Part shown: in pieces, positions 8,831-16,967 of the stretch
How positions within the stretch are numbered: position 1 is the stretch's first letter
Layout of the letters: each line of letters starts with the position of its first letter
Assembly: GCA_030765525.1 (NCBI GenBank)
Contig: JAVCCK010000010.1
Location: forward strand, 1-64,000
Source: Candidatus Lernaella stagnicola
Lineage (GTDB): Bacteria; Lernaellota; Lernaellaia; Lernaellales; Lernaellaceae
DNA length: 64,000 nt
Direction: 5' to 3'
Notes under the pieces: generated by a model
Databases searched by the model: none
Told to the model about the DNA's origin: nothing
The model's input: only the letters and a program-made list of their open reading frames with translations
Program-made: the position numbers and the translations under genes

Positions 8831-9914
8831 GAACCACCTCCCGGAACCACTCGTCGCTTACCTCTTCGGGCTTCACTTCGCGGCCGATCCGCCCGGCAAT
8901 AATGATGGCGTACGCGAATTTGAGGATGTTGAGGGCGCGCTCGCCGGTCAGCAGGCATTCACGATTTTCACGGATGGCCGCGGGGAAATCACGGATGCCG
9001 TTGATGAAGCTGTACTTCCAATCCAGGTCGAGGTCGTCGAAGCAATAGCGCACGCCGTCGCGGTAAAGGATCAGCCCCGCCTCGTCCATGATCTGGCCGG
9101 TGCAGCACGTAAGTTCAATCATCCCTTTGGTGCCGATGATGTTGATGCGTTCGTCGGCCGGGAAATACTTCGACCGGTTGTAGATGTTCGGTTGGAAGGC
9201 GATGTCGAAACTGCCCAGCAGCTTCTTGTCGCGGTAGCACCAAATCACCTGCGCGGGCTCATCGATGTAGGCCATCGAGCAATGCGTAAATCCCTTGACC
9301 GCCTCGATCGCTCCGCCCAAGAAGATGGCCATCGACAGCTTGTGGTAGCCGTCGTCGAAAATCGCCTGACCGCGGCCGTGTTCGTACTCGAGCAAATGCC
9401 ACAGTTCGGCGCGGAGCGGCACCCAGCGCGAACCGAATAGGCACGTGCCGAGTTTGAAGCGAATGGTAAGCACCTCGCCGATTTCCCCGGCGTCGATCAA
9501 TTCCTTCGCCTTTACGTAGGGCGGGTAGAACACGAAGTTCTCGAACACGCGAAAGCGCCCGCTTGCTTTTTCCGCCGCGGCAAGCATGGCCTCGGCGTCG
9601 GCAATGGAGATCGAAATCGGCTTCTGGCATGCCACGTGCTTACCGGCCGCCAAGGCGTCGATCACTAGATCTTTGTGCAGGTGATGAGGCGTGTTGACCT
9701 CGACCAGATCAATCTCGGGGTCGGCCAACAGTTCCTTGTAATCGGTCGTGATGCGCTCGACGCCCCATTCGGCCCGCCGCGCGGCGAGCATGTCTTCGTC
9801 GACGTCGCAAAGCGCCGTGAGATCCGCGAGCGCGAAATCCTGGTAGGCCGGTTGATGCAGCATGGTGATGTCGCCCACGCCGATCATCGCCGCCCGCAAA
9901 GGTTGGTGAACCAT
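8817..9914 (-). CDS. Gfo/Idh/MocA-family NAD(P)-dependent oxidoreductase
   Basis: 365 residues. AAMIGVGDITMLHQPAY is the dinucleotide-binding start, followed by LCDVDEDM and LVEVNTPHHLHKDLVIDA. CQKPIS takes the place of the EKP loop, with the catalytic Lys kept. The C-terminal half begins FENFVFYPPYVKAKELID and carries FDDGYHKL, which supplies the family His. Family members oxidise or reduce sugars, inositols or related cyclic compounds; the substrate cannot be inferred. First gene of an operon with the degenerate paralogue and the AIG2-like protein. Confidence 0.87.
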   Translation of the reverse strand: MVHQPLRAAMIGVGDITMLHQPAYQDFALADLTALCDVDEDMLAARRAEWGVERITTDYKELLADPEIDLVEVNTPHHLHKDLVIDALAAGKHVACQKPISISIADAEAMLAAAEKASGRFRVFENFVFYPPYVKAKELIDAGEIGEVLTIRFKLGTCLFGSRWVPLRAELWHLLEYEHGRGQAIFDDGYHKLSMAIFLGGAIEAVKGFTHCSMAYIDEPAQVIWCYRDKKLLGSFDIAFQPNIYNRSKYFPADERINIIGTKGMIELTCCTGQIMDEAGLILYRDGVRYCFDDLDLDWKYSFINGIRDFPAAIRENRECLLTGERALNILKFAYAIIIAGRIGREVKPEEVSDEWFREVVHGRA

Positions 9915-9946
9915 CCGCCGGTCCTTTCTTCGTAAGGATTGCGCCG

Positions 9947-10141
9947 ATGTTAACCGTGCGCTTTACGCGGGGTCAATCGGGTGGCAGCGCAGTCGGTCGC
10001 GGCCTGGGCATCGACTTATGGGATCCATGGGAAAAAGTCTACGAACTTCGCGGACAATCGCAGGACCGAATCTACACCGTGCAAGCCGGGCACGGCATCC
10101 CCGACCCGTCGATGATCCTGGCCGCCGATAAGATCGACTAG
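9947..10141 (+). CDS. Possible small hypothetical protein
   Basis: 64 residues in the otherwise empty 223 bases between the two minus-strand genes. AAGGA lies eight bases before ATG 9947. No domain, membrane segment or signal peptide is recognised, and the end overlaps the last four bases of the kinase gene. It may be spurious; no other gene is visible in 9915-10137. Confidence 0.25.
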   Translation: MLTVRFTRGQSGGSAVGRGLGIDLWDPWEKVYELRGQSQDRIYTVQAGHGIPDPSMILAADKID

Positions 10142-11508
10142 CCGCCCTGCCCGTCGGGGGGTTGCGGCAGGATGAACGTGAACGTCGTGCCCTTACCGAC
10201 CTCGCTTTGCATGTGGATGACACCGTGGTTCTGCTCCACGAGCTTTTTCACGATCGCCAGCCCGAGGCCCGTGCCGTGCACAGTGTGCCGCTTGGCGTTC
10301 GCGGCACGATAGAATTCGCGAAATAGTTTTTCCTGATCTTCCGGCGAAATGCCGATGCCGGTATCGGCGACTTCCACCGACGTAACCCCTTCGCCCCGCG
10401 CCACCACGACGCGCACGCGGCCGCCGTCGCGGCTGTATTTCACGGCGTTGGAAACCAGGTTGTTGATCACCGTCTCGACGTCATCCCGATCGGCCCAGGC
10501 CACGGCTTCGGCATCCAACTGCGCATCCAAGTGGATATCGCGGGCGTCCATTTCTTCCCGATAACCGGCCAGGACACGCGCGGCGTAGGAGGCCAGCGGA
10601 ATCGCTTCCAGCACAAACTCGGCCCGGCTGGAGCGTTCGATCGTCAACATGTCCTGGATCATTTGCTGCATTTGTTCGAGACGTCCCCCGGCCCGCCGCA
10701 GCGATTCCCGCTGAGGGTCGTTAAGTTGCCCCATCGCCCCGGACAGCAGCACGTTGAGGAGCGACTGCGCCGCGGCGATCGGACTGCGCATGTCGTGGGT
10801 CATCGAGCGGCGATAGAGATCGCGTTGGCGCTGGGCGGCGTTGAGTTCGTCGAGGGTTTGCCGGAAACGCTGTTGCAGGGCGCGCTCGTCGTGTTCGGCC
10901 ACGCGCACGCGGTCGATGATCATCGTCACGACTCCGATTATTGCGGCCCAGAGGGCCGCGGTGCCGGAGAGCACGGCGAACAGGAGGCCGCGCGAGTGGG
11001 CGAGCGACTCGCCGACGGGCCATACGTTGCCGTACACCGGCTGGTGCGGCAACACGCCGAAATGCTCCAGCAACAGCAGCGTCGCCAAGACGACCCACAA
11101 CGCGAAGGTGGTCCACACGACTTTTCGCATTTTGAAAAAGATGCACGCGAGAATGATGTGAAGGGAATAGAACCACACGAGCGGCGACAGAACCCCACCG
11201 GTGAAATACACCAACAACGTGATGCTGAAAAAGTCGAAGAACATGTGCAGATTCGCGGAGCGCAAAAGCTCGGACACCGTGTGGGGGCGCATCTGCCGTT
11301 GTCGCCACATTAAGTAGCCGTTGTAGGCGACGATCCACAGCGCGATCTGCGTCAAGGCGATCATCGAAAGTTGAAACCCGAACAGGTGCTTCAACACATA
11401 GCCGCCGGAGACGATCACCAGCGGCGGCACCCAACGCACGAGGGTGAATAAACGCACGGCTACCCAGAGCTGCTTTTCGATGGGTAAGTGAGCGGTAAAG
11501 GCGTGCAT
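10138..11508 (-). CDS. Membrane sensor histidine kinase
   Basis: 456 residues. The first roughly 190 hold about six hydrophobic segments forming a membrane sensor without an obvious extracytoplasmic domain. HisKA follows with His238 in RRSMTHDMRSPIAAAQSLLN, then the ATPase with N-box VINNLVSNAVKYS, G1 VADTGIGI, F-box EKLFREF and G2 GTGLGLAIVKKLVE. It autophosphorylates on His and passes phosphate to a receiver. It is divergent from a single-domain receiver gene (11728), the obvious candidate partner. The signal sensed is unknown. Confidence 0.92.
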   Translation of the reverse strand: MHAFTAHLPIEKQLWVAVRLFTLVRWVPPLVIVSGGYVLKHLFGFQLSMIALTQIALWIVAYNGYLMWRQRQMRPHTVSELLRSANLHMFFDFFSITLLVYFTGGVLSPLVWFYSLHIILACIFFKMRKVVWTTFALWVVLATLLLLEHFGVLPHQPVYGNVWPVGESLAHSRGLLFAVLSGTAALWAAIIGVVTMIIDRVRVAEHDERALQQRFRQTLDELNAAQRQRDLYRRSMTHDMRSPIAAAQSLLNVLLSGAMGQLNDPQRESLRRAGGRLEQMQQMIQDMLTIERSSRAEFVLEAIPLASYAARVLAGYREEMDARDIHLDAQLDAEAVAWADRDDVETVINNLVSNAVKYSRDGGRVRVVVARGEGVTSVEVADTGIGISPEDQEKLFREFYRAANAKRHTVHGTGLGLAIVKKLVEQNHGVIHMQSEVGKGTTFTFILPQPPDGQGG

Positions 11509-11569
11509 TGTTTAATGAATAACCAGACTCCAGCTGCTTTGCACCGCCAAATTGCGATCCTTCCGCCGG

Positions 11570-11598
11570 TTGACATATATCTTCTAATATCGTTATAT
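11570..11598 (+). promoter_or_regulatory. Sigma-70-type promoter for the receiver-nfn operon
   Basis: A perfect -35 TTGACA, a 17-base AT-rich spacer, then TTATAT as -10. The predicted transcript start near 11605 is about 120 bases before the receiver start codon. One of the best promoter matches in the window. Confidence 0.75.
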
Positions 11599-11727
11599 AT
11601 ATACAATGATATTTAGCCCGGCGGAAAATTGCCGCGGCGGCCCGATCCGCCCTTTTTCGATCCACCACTTTGTGGTGAAATGGCGCCCGCCATATTGACG
11701 CGACTTGGAATGTCTCGGAAGGAAACA

Positions 11728-12141
11728 ATGAGCGAAAGCCAAGCTGATACAATCTTGATCGTCGACGACGATCCCGATGTCGTCTTCGCCGTAACGGCGA
11801 TGTTGGAAAGCTCCGGCTTTCAGGTGATCGCCGCGAACACGGGATTGGAAGCCCTCGAAAAAGTTCGCCTGGATAAGCCCGATTTGATTTTGCTCGACTT
11901 GATGATCGAAGGCCATGACACGGGCTTTCAGGTCGCCAAGGCCCTCAAGGGCGACCCGGCGACGCGCCACATTCCGATCATCATGGTTTCGGCAGTGCAG
12001 CAGAGAACCGGCTTTGGTTTCCAGCAGGACCGCGACGGTCATTGGATGAAAACCGACGCCTTTATGGAAAAGCCTTACGAGCCTAAAACCGTCTTGGCCA
12101 AAATTAAAGAATTGCTCTCCTCGACGCCGGCCGAAAGGTAA
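11728..12141 (+). CDS. Single-domain response regulator (receiver only)
   Basis: 137 residues from ATG 11728, preceded by GGAAGGA; in-frame upstream codons would add a non-homologous leader. It is a lone receiver: acidic pocket ILIVDDDPDV, phosphoacceptor Asp57 in LILLDLMIEGHD, the Ser of MVSAVQ and the Lys of MEKPYEP. No output domain. It probably receives phosphate from the divergent kinase and acts by protein contact. The Nfn gene starts 15 bases downstream in the same operon, so it may tune redox enzyme output or activity, which is an inference from linkage. Confidence 0.88.
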   Translation: MSESQADTILIVDDDPDVVFAVTAMLESSGFQVIAANTGLEALEKVRLDKPDLILLDLMIEGHDTGFQVAKALKGDPATRHIPIIMVSAVQQRTGFGFQQDRDGHWMKTDAFMEKPYEPKTVLAKIKELLSSTPAER

Positions 12142-12156
12142 TCCGAGGAACCGACC

Positions 12157-14481
12157 ATGACACACGCGCCCCACGAACGGCCCGCCGGGTCTCAATGCCG
12201 GAATGACGGCTTTCGCGATACCCGCATCCTTGAGCGCCGCGACCTGACGCCCTCGACGATTCAGTTTCGGCTGGAAGCGCCGCGGTTGGCCCAGGCCGCA
12301 CAGCCGGGTCAGTTCATCGTTTTGCGCATGGACGAACGCGCCGAGCGCTTGCCACTGACGATTGTCGATTTCTCGCCCGCCGAGGGTTGGATCACCATCA
12401 TCTTTCAACCGGTCGGGGCCTCAACACGTCGCCTGGCCGAGTTGGAGGCGGGTGACGTGTTGCTCGATCTGGTCGGTCCGCTCGGCACGCCCTCGCAACT
12501 GGCCGACTACGGCACCGTGGTGTGCGTGGGCGGCGGCGTGGGTGTGGCGCCGGTCTATCCGATCGCCCGCGCGCTCAAGGCGCACGGCAACAAGGTGATT
12601 TCCATCATCGGCGCGCGCAGCAAGGATTTGGTCATTCTGGAAGACGAGATGGCCGCGTTCAGCGACGAGGTCATCGTCTGTACCGACGACGGTTCCTACG
12701 GCCGACCCGGCTTTGTCACCGACGCCTTGCAGGAAGTGATCGACCGCGGCGAAACCATCGATCGCGCTTGGGCCATCGGGCCGGTGGTGATGATGGCCGC
12801 CGTCAGCCGCGTCACCGAACCGCACGGCATTCACACCGAGGTCAGCCTCAATTCCATCATGCTCGACGGCTCGGGCATGTGCGGCGCGTGCCGCGTGGAA
12901 GTGGGCGGCGGCACGAAATTCGTGTGCGTCGACGGCCCCGAATTCGACGGCCACCAAGTCAACTTCAAGGAACTGATGGCGCGCCAGCAAATGTACGTCT
13001 CCGAGGAGCACCGCGCGTTGTGGGACTACATGATGGTCTCGACGGGCAAGGCCGAAACCATGGAGCGGATGAAGCGGCGCATCGAAATGCCGCGGCAGGA
13101 TCCGCGGGCGCGCGTCGCGAATTTCGACGAGGTCGCGCTGGGCTATTCGCCCAAAATGGCCCGCACCGAGGCGCAACGATGTCTGCAGTGTAAATCGCAA
13201 CCGTGCACGAAAGGCTGCCCGGTGGACGTGCCGATTCCGGAGTTCATTCACTTGATCACCGAGGGGCGTTTTCGGGAATCGGCCGAGTTGATTTTGAGCG
13301 TGAATAGCCTGCCCGCCGTGTGCGGCCGCGTCTGCCCGCAGGAATCGCAGTGCGAGCAATACTGCGTGCTGGCGAAAAAAGGCAACGCCATCGCCATCGG
13401 ACGACTCGAGCGCTTTGTCGCCGACTACCACGCCGAGCACCAAAGCGATGCCTCGCCGCCACGCGCCGCGTTGACCGGCAAGAAAATCGCCGTCGTAGGC
13501 AGCGGCCCGGCGGGCCTGACCGCCGCGGCCGACCTGGCCCGCCTGGGACACGACGTGGAAATCTTCGAAGCCTTCCACAAAGGCGGCGGCGTGCTCGTCT
13601 ACGGCATCCCGGAGTTTCGCCTGCCGAAGGACGCGGTCGTGCGCCGCGAAATTGAGTACGTCAAATCGTTGGGCGTGCGACTTCACACCAGTTACATCAT
13701 CGGCCGCGCCGCCACGTTGCAGGACCTGATGGAGAAACAAGGATTCGACGCCGTGTTCCTCGGCACCGGCGCGGGCTTGCCCTACTTCTTGAACATCCCG
13801 GGCGAAAACCTGAACGGCGTGTATTCCGCCAACGAGTTTCTGACTCGCGTCAATCTGATGAAGGCGTACAAGTTCCCCGAGTACGACACGCCGGTGCGCA
13901 TCGGTGAAACGATGGCGGTCGTCGGCGGCGGCAACGTGGCGATGGACTCCGCGCGCGTGGCGTTGCGTCTGGGCGCGAAAAAAGTCTACTGCATCTATCG
14001 CCGCACGAAAGACGAGTTGCCGGCGCGTGCCGAGGAAGTGGAAAACGCGATCGAAGAGGGCGTCGATTTTCGCATGCTGACCAATCCGCTGCGTTTTCTC
14101 GACAACGGCGACGGTTGGCTCTCGGGCGTGGAATGCATCAAGATGGAATTGGGCGAGCCCGACGATTCGGGCCGGCGGCGTCCAATTCCGATTCCGAACA
14201 GCGAACATGTCATTTCCATCGACATCGTCATCATCGCGATCGGCCAGGGCCCGAACCCGCTTCTCACCCGCGCCACGCCGGAACTGAAAACGAACAAGTG
14301 GGGCAACATCACTGCCGATCCCGAAACGGGCCTCACGAACATCCCCGGCGTGTACGCCGGCGGCGACATCGTCACCGGCGCAGCCACGGTGATCTTGGCC
14401 ATGGGCGCAGGTAAAAAAGCCGCCAAGGCGATCGACGCCTTCCTGAGCGGCGAGCCGACGCCGAACCAAGCGACGGAATAG
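12157..14481 (+). CDS. Fused NADH-dependent ferredoxin:NADP oxidoreductase (NfnA-NfnB fusion)
   Basis: 774 residues. The N-terminal half (about 15-290) is an NfnA / dihydroorotate dehydrogenase electron-transfer-subunit-like flavoprotein: flavin-binding barrel, GGGVGVAPVYPIARAL for nucleotide, then a [2Fe-2S] site with Asp and Cys242/Cys245 in LDGSGMCGACRVE and a third Cys in FVCVDGPEF. The C-terminal half is NfnB / glutamate-synthase-small-subunit-like: two [4Fe-4S] sites (RCLQCKSQPCTKGCP and VCGRVCPQESQCEQYC), FAD loop VVGSGPAGLTAAADLARLG, second nucleotide loop VVGGGNVAMDSARVAL, and C-terminal GVYAGGDIVTGA. The family couples NADH, NADPH and ferredoxin by flavin-based bifurcation in the cytoplasm. 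No glutamate synthase large subunit is adjacent, which favours the Nfn role. The single-chain fusion is known in some bacteria. Confidence 0.88.
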   Translation: MTHAPHERPAGSQCRNDGFRDTRILERRDLTPSTIQFRLEAPRLAQAAQPGQFIVLRMDERAERLPLTIVDFSPAEGWITIIFQPVGASTRRLAELEAGDVLLDLVGPLGTPSQLADYGTVVCVGGGVGVAPVYPIARALKAHGNKVISIIGARSKDLVILEDEMAAFSDEVIVCTDDGSYGRPGFVTDALQEVIDRGETIDRAWAIGPVVMMAAVSRVTEPHGIHTEVSLNSIMLDGSGMCGACRVEVGGGTKFVCVDGPEFDGHQVNFKELMARQQMYVSEEHRALWDYMMVSTGKAETMERMKRRIEMPRQDPRARVANFDEVALGYSPKMARTEAQRCLQCKSQPCTKGCPVDVPIPEFIHLITEGRFRESAELILSVNSLPAVCGRVCPQESQCEQYCVLAKKGNAIAIGRLERFVADYHAEHQSDASPPRAALTGKKIAVVGSGPAGLTAAADLARLGHDVEIFEAFHKGGGVLVYGIPEFRLPKDAVVRREIEYVKSLGVRLHTSYIIGRAATLQDLMEKQGFDAVFLGTGAGLPYFLNIPGENLNGVYSANEFLTRVNLMKAYKFPEYDTPVRIGETMAVVGGGNVAMDSARVALRLGAKKVYCIYRRTKDELPARAEEVENAIEEGVDFRMLTNPLRFLDNGDGWLSGVECIKMELGEPDDSGRRRPIPIPNSEHVISIDIVIIAIGQGPNPLLTRATPELKTNKWGNITADPETGLTNIPGVYAGGDIVTGAATVILAMGAGKKAAKAIDAFLSGEPTPNQATE

Positions 14482-14485
14482 CCGG

Positions 14486-15319
14486 GTGCGCGGCGCAACG
14501 CGACAAGCGTGGTGTTTCGCCGCCGGTCTGCTGGTTCTTACCTTTGTCCTGGCGGGCGGGCTCGCGGGACTGCGGATCCTGCTGCCGCCGCCGACCGTGC
14601 GCTTGGCCGACCGCCCCCCACCCCTGCTTATCCCCGCCGCGTACCCTGCGAAATTCAAGCCGCGGCACATCTTGATCGACGTCGGCCATGGTGGGAAAGA
14701 CACCGGCGCGAAGTCGCGCTGGTCGGCTCCGGAGAAGGACGTCAACCTGCGCGTCGCCAAGGCTCTCGGGCGACACCTGCGGGCGACCGGCAAATACCGC
14801 GTGAGCTTCACCCGCCAAACCGACGCGGCCGTTTCCATCAGCGCGCGGCGGCGCATGTCGAACGCCCGCCGGCCGGATGCGTTTTTGTCGATTCACTCGG
14901 ACTGGGCGTACGAGTTCTACAAGCACGGCACGTGGATGATTTGGTCGTCGCGTCAGCAAAAAGGCGTAGGCGAGAAATCGGCCCGGCTCGCGGCGTACCT
15001 CGGCGCCGGGCTGAAGACCGAGCGCCTGCCGCTCTACAACTGGGGTCCGGAACGACGCCACCTGCATGCCATGGGCGGCACGAGCAATTACTTGTGCGCC
15101 TGGCCGGAATACAGTTCGTACGTGACCGACGCGCGCCGCCTTGGCGTGTTGGACAAAAACCAACGCCCCGCCGTGTTGATCGAAACGCACTTCCTTTCCA
15201 ATCCGCTTTCGGTGGCGTTTTTCCAGACCGACGAAACCATCGGGCGCTTCTGCGAGGGCGTCGAGGCCGGGCTTCGCGGGTTTTTCCTGGCGAAAGAACC
15301 CTCCGCGGGCGGCAAATAG
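14486..15319 (+). CDS. N-acetylmuramoyl-L-alanine amidase (Amidase_3)
   Basis: 277 residues with a GTG start four bases after the nfn stop. Residues about 9-32 form an N-terminal signal anchor. The Amidase_3 zinc peptidase domain starts at HILIDVGHGGKDTGA (first zinc His), then EKDVNLRVAKAL (Glu ligand), FLSIHSDWA (second His) and VLIETHFLSNPL (catalytic Glu). It cleaves the bond between muramic acid and the stem peptide in the periplasm. No LysM or AMIN targeting domain is visible. Position downstream of nfn probably reflects co-transcription rather than shared function. Confidence 0.88.
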   Translation: MRGATRQAWCFAAGLLVLTFVLAGGLAGLRILLPPPTVRLADRPPPLLIPAAYPAKFKPRHILIDVGHGGKDTGAKSRWSAPEKDVNLRVAKALGRHLRATGKYRVSFTRQTDAAVSISARRRMSNARRPDAFLSIHSDWAYEFYKHGTWMIWSSRQQKGVGEKSARLAAYLGAGLKTERLPLYNWGPERRHLHAMGGTSNYLCAWPEYSSYVTDARRLGVLDKNQRPAVLIETHFLSNPLSVAFFQTDETIGRFCEGVEAGLRGFFLAKEPSAGGK

Positions 15320-15465
15320 GCCGCCATCTCGATAATATTCCTGAATTGTCTTCCGCTAAATTATGTGTTAATCGAGAAAGCTATGTATTCAACGGTCCCG
15401 GACCTTTGTCTTATCGCCGGCCGGCATCAGAGATGTGCGTCGGTAAGGAGTTAGGAAACACCATC

Positions 15466-16356
15466 ATGAAACACGATTTTACGTTCACCTCCCGCGCCGG
15501 CGTGTGTCTCGTTGCGTGCCTGCTTGCCGCGTTGTTCGCGTGGGTTGTCGCGTGCGACAACGGTTCGGGTTCGTCCGGCGACGGCGGCACTCCGGCTGAC
15601 GACGACGACGGCGGTCTGACGGGTTCGGTGGCCATGCAGGATGTGGACGACTGCGGTTTTCCCGTCGTGCCGATTCCCGAAGGGTGCAGCGACTGTCACA
15701 AAGCGCCGCCGCAAACCGCGCGCCACCCGCAAAACCGCCGCTGCTATCGCTGCCACGGTAACGTCGTGGGGCAGGACATGAAGTTCGTGCAGGTCGCGCT
15801 GCACAACAACGGCGAAGTAAACGTCGCGGTGGGTTGTTCCTCCTGTCACGGGTGGGACAAAGGCGTATCACCGCCGCAAAACCTTAACGGTAACTGCAGC
15901 GACGACCGCAAGGGCGTGGGTTCCCACCAGGCCATGCGGCGCGACGCGATTCCCGCCCATCGCACCAATTGCATCAACTGCCACGACGTACCGCTCGGCG
16001 TGTGGGCGGCGGGTCATATCGACGGCGACAACAAAGCCGAGATTCACTTCCAGAAGCTGGCCACGATAGGTGGTGCGACGCCTACTTGGGACGGCACGAC
16101 ATGCTCCAACGTGTATTGCCACGGCGCGACGCTGGAAGGCGGCACGGCCAAGGAGCCGGTCTGGGGCGACAATAGCGGCAAGTACGGCGCGTGCGGCGCC
16201 TGCCATCGCCTCACCGACCCGCAGGGCAACGCCGCCGCTGATTGCTATGCGTGCCACGCCGATTCGGTCAATCCCGATCGCACGATCAAGCGACGGGGGA
16301 CGCACATCAACGGCACGATCGATATGGTGACGCCGACGAAAGGAGGCAGCCAATGA
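15466..16356 (+). CDS. Multihaem c-type cytochrome lipoprotein (CxxxxCH type)
   Basis: 296 residues from ATG 15466. The leader ends in WVVAC, so Cys30 is the likely lipidated residue, followed by a Gly/Ser/Asp-rich spacer. Six CxxCH haem sites are seen (CSDCH, CYRCH, CSSCH, CINCH, CGACH, CYACH) plus one CxxxxCH (CSNVYCH). The CxxxxCH...W...CxxCH arrangement is the repeat described from Geobacter multihaem cytochromes. Seven haems are predicted, held outside the cytoplasm on a lipid anchor. It overlaps the next gene by ATGA and is the first of a three-gene dehydrogenase operon, so it is the likely electron acceptor of the flavoprotein. Confidence 0.9.
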   Translation: MKHDFTFTSRAGVCLVACLLAALFAWVVACDNGSGSSGDGGTPADDDDGGLTGSVAMQDVDDCGFPVVPIPEGCSDCHKAPPQTARHPQNRRCYRCHGNVVGQDMKFVQVALHNNGEVNVAVGCSSCHGWDKGVSPPQNLNGNCSDDRKGVGSHQAMRRDAIPAHRTNCINCHDVPLGVWAAGHIDGDNKAEIHFQKLATIGGATPTWDGTTCSNVYCHGATLEGGTAKEPVWGDNSGKYGACGACHRLTDPQGNAAADCYACHADSVNPDRTIKRRGTHINGTIDMVTPTKGGSQ

Positions 16357-16967
16357 ATCGCCGTGACTTTTTAGGTAAGTCCACCGCGATGTTTTTCACG
16401 ACGCTGCTGACCGGTACCTTCGGCCTGCCGCGCTTCGCCATCCCCGAATACCTCGAGGACTGGCGGCCGCATAGCCCGCTTGGCAAAGACGGCCCGGCGC
16501 CGGTTCCGGAAATCACGGCGGTGGTGGACATCATCGTCCCCCCCGACCCTGAAATCCCCAATGACTTCAAGGGTAGCGATTACGGCGGCGACTGGGTGCT
16601 GGCGGCAACGTTGGGCGAACTGGGCCAGTACATGGCGGCGATGATGCTCAACAGCTACGCCCGCGGTTTGTACGGCCGGCGCTTCATGAACTGCACGGCC
16701 GTCGAACAAATGGAAGCGGTCAAGGAGTGGATCCGCGAACGCGAAGATATCAACCCGCTGCTCAGCGACATGCTCAGCGGCATCCTGACGATCTCGATGA
16801 TCGGCACCTACGAAGAAAACGATCCCGAGGCCGAGCGCGAATTGTTTGAATCCATGAACTGGTACGACCCCGAGGATCCCACCGGCACCTTCCGGCTTCC
16901 CTGCGAAGGCTATCCGGATACCCGACAGTTCCCGGTCACACTGAAGAAAGGTCTGCGCGATGATTGA
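16353..16967 (+). CDS. Tat-signal gluconate 2-dehydrogenase subunit 3-like protein
   Basis: 204 residues. It starts MNRRDFLGKSTAMFF, a twin-arginine signal (RRDFLG) before a hydrophobic stretch. The mature part resembles the small subunit of gluconate 2-dehydrogenase-type flavoprotein complexes: VVDIIVPPDPEIPNDFKG, an ARGLYGRRF stretch and a C-terminal EGYPDTRQFPV. In such complexes the small subunit carries the signal and takes the flavoprotein through the Tat route. AGGAGG precedes the start; both ends overlap neighbours (4 and 8 bases), so the three genes are tightly coupled. The substrate is not determined by this subunit. Confidence 0.75.
   Translation: MNRRDFLGKSTAMFFTTLLTGTFGLPRFAIPEYLEDWRPHSPLGKDGPAPVPEITAVVDIIVPPDPEIPNDFKGSDYGGDWVLAATLGELGQYMAAMMLNSYARGLYGRRFMNCTAVEQMEAVKEWIREREDINPLLSDMLSGILTISMIGTYEENDPEAERELFESMNWYDPEDPTGTFRLPCEGYPDTRQFPVTLKKGLRDD

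Noticed and set aside
12421-14856. 811-codon open frame antisense to the nfn fusion gene
   Set aside because: Shadow of a high-GC gene with strong third-position bias; the plus-strand frame has clear flavin and iron-sulfur motifs, while the antisense product is low-complexity in His/Arg/Ala with no domain.
14509-15465. Long 5' extension of the cytochrome frame back to 14509
   Set aside because: It overlaps the amidase gene in another frame; the lipoprotein leader and ribosome site place the start at 15466.
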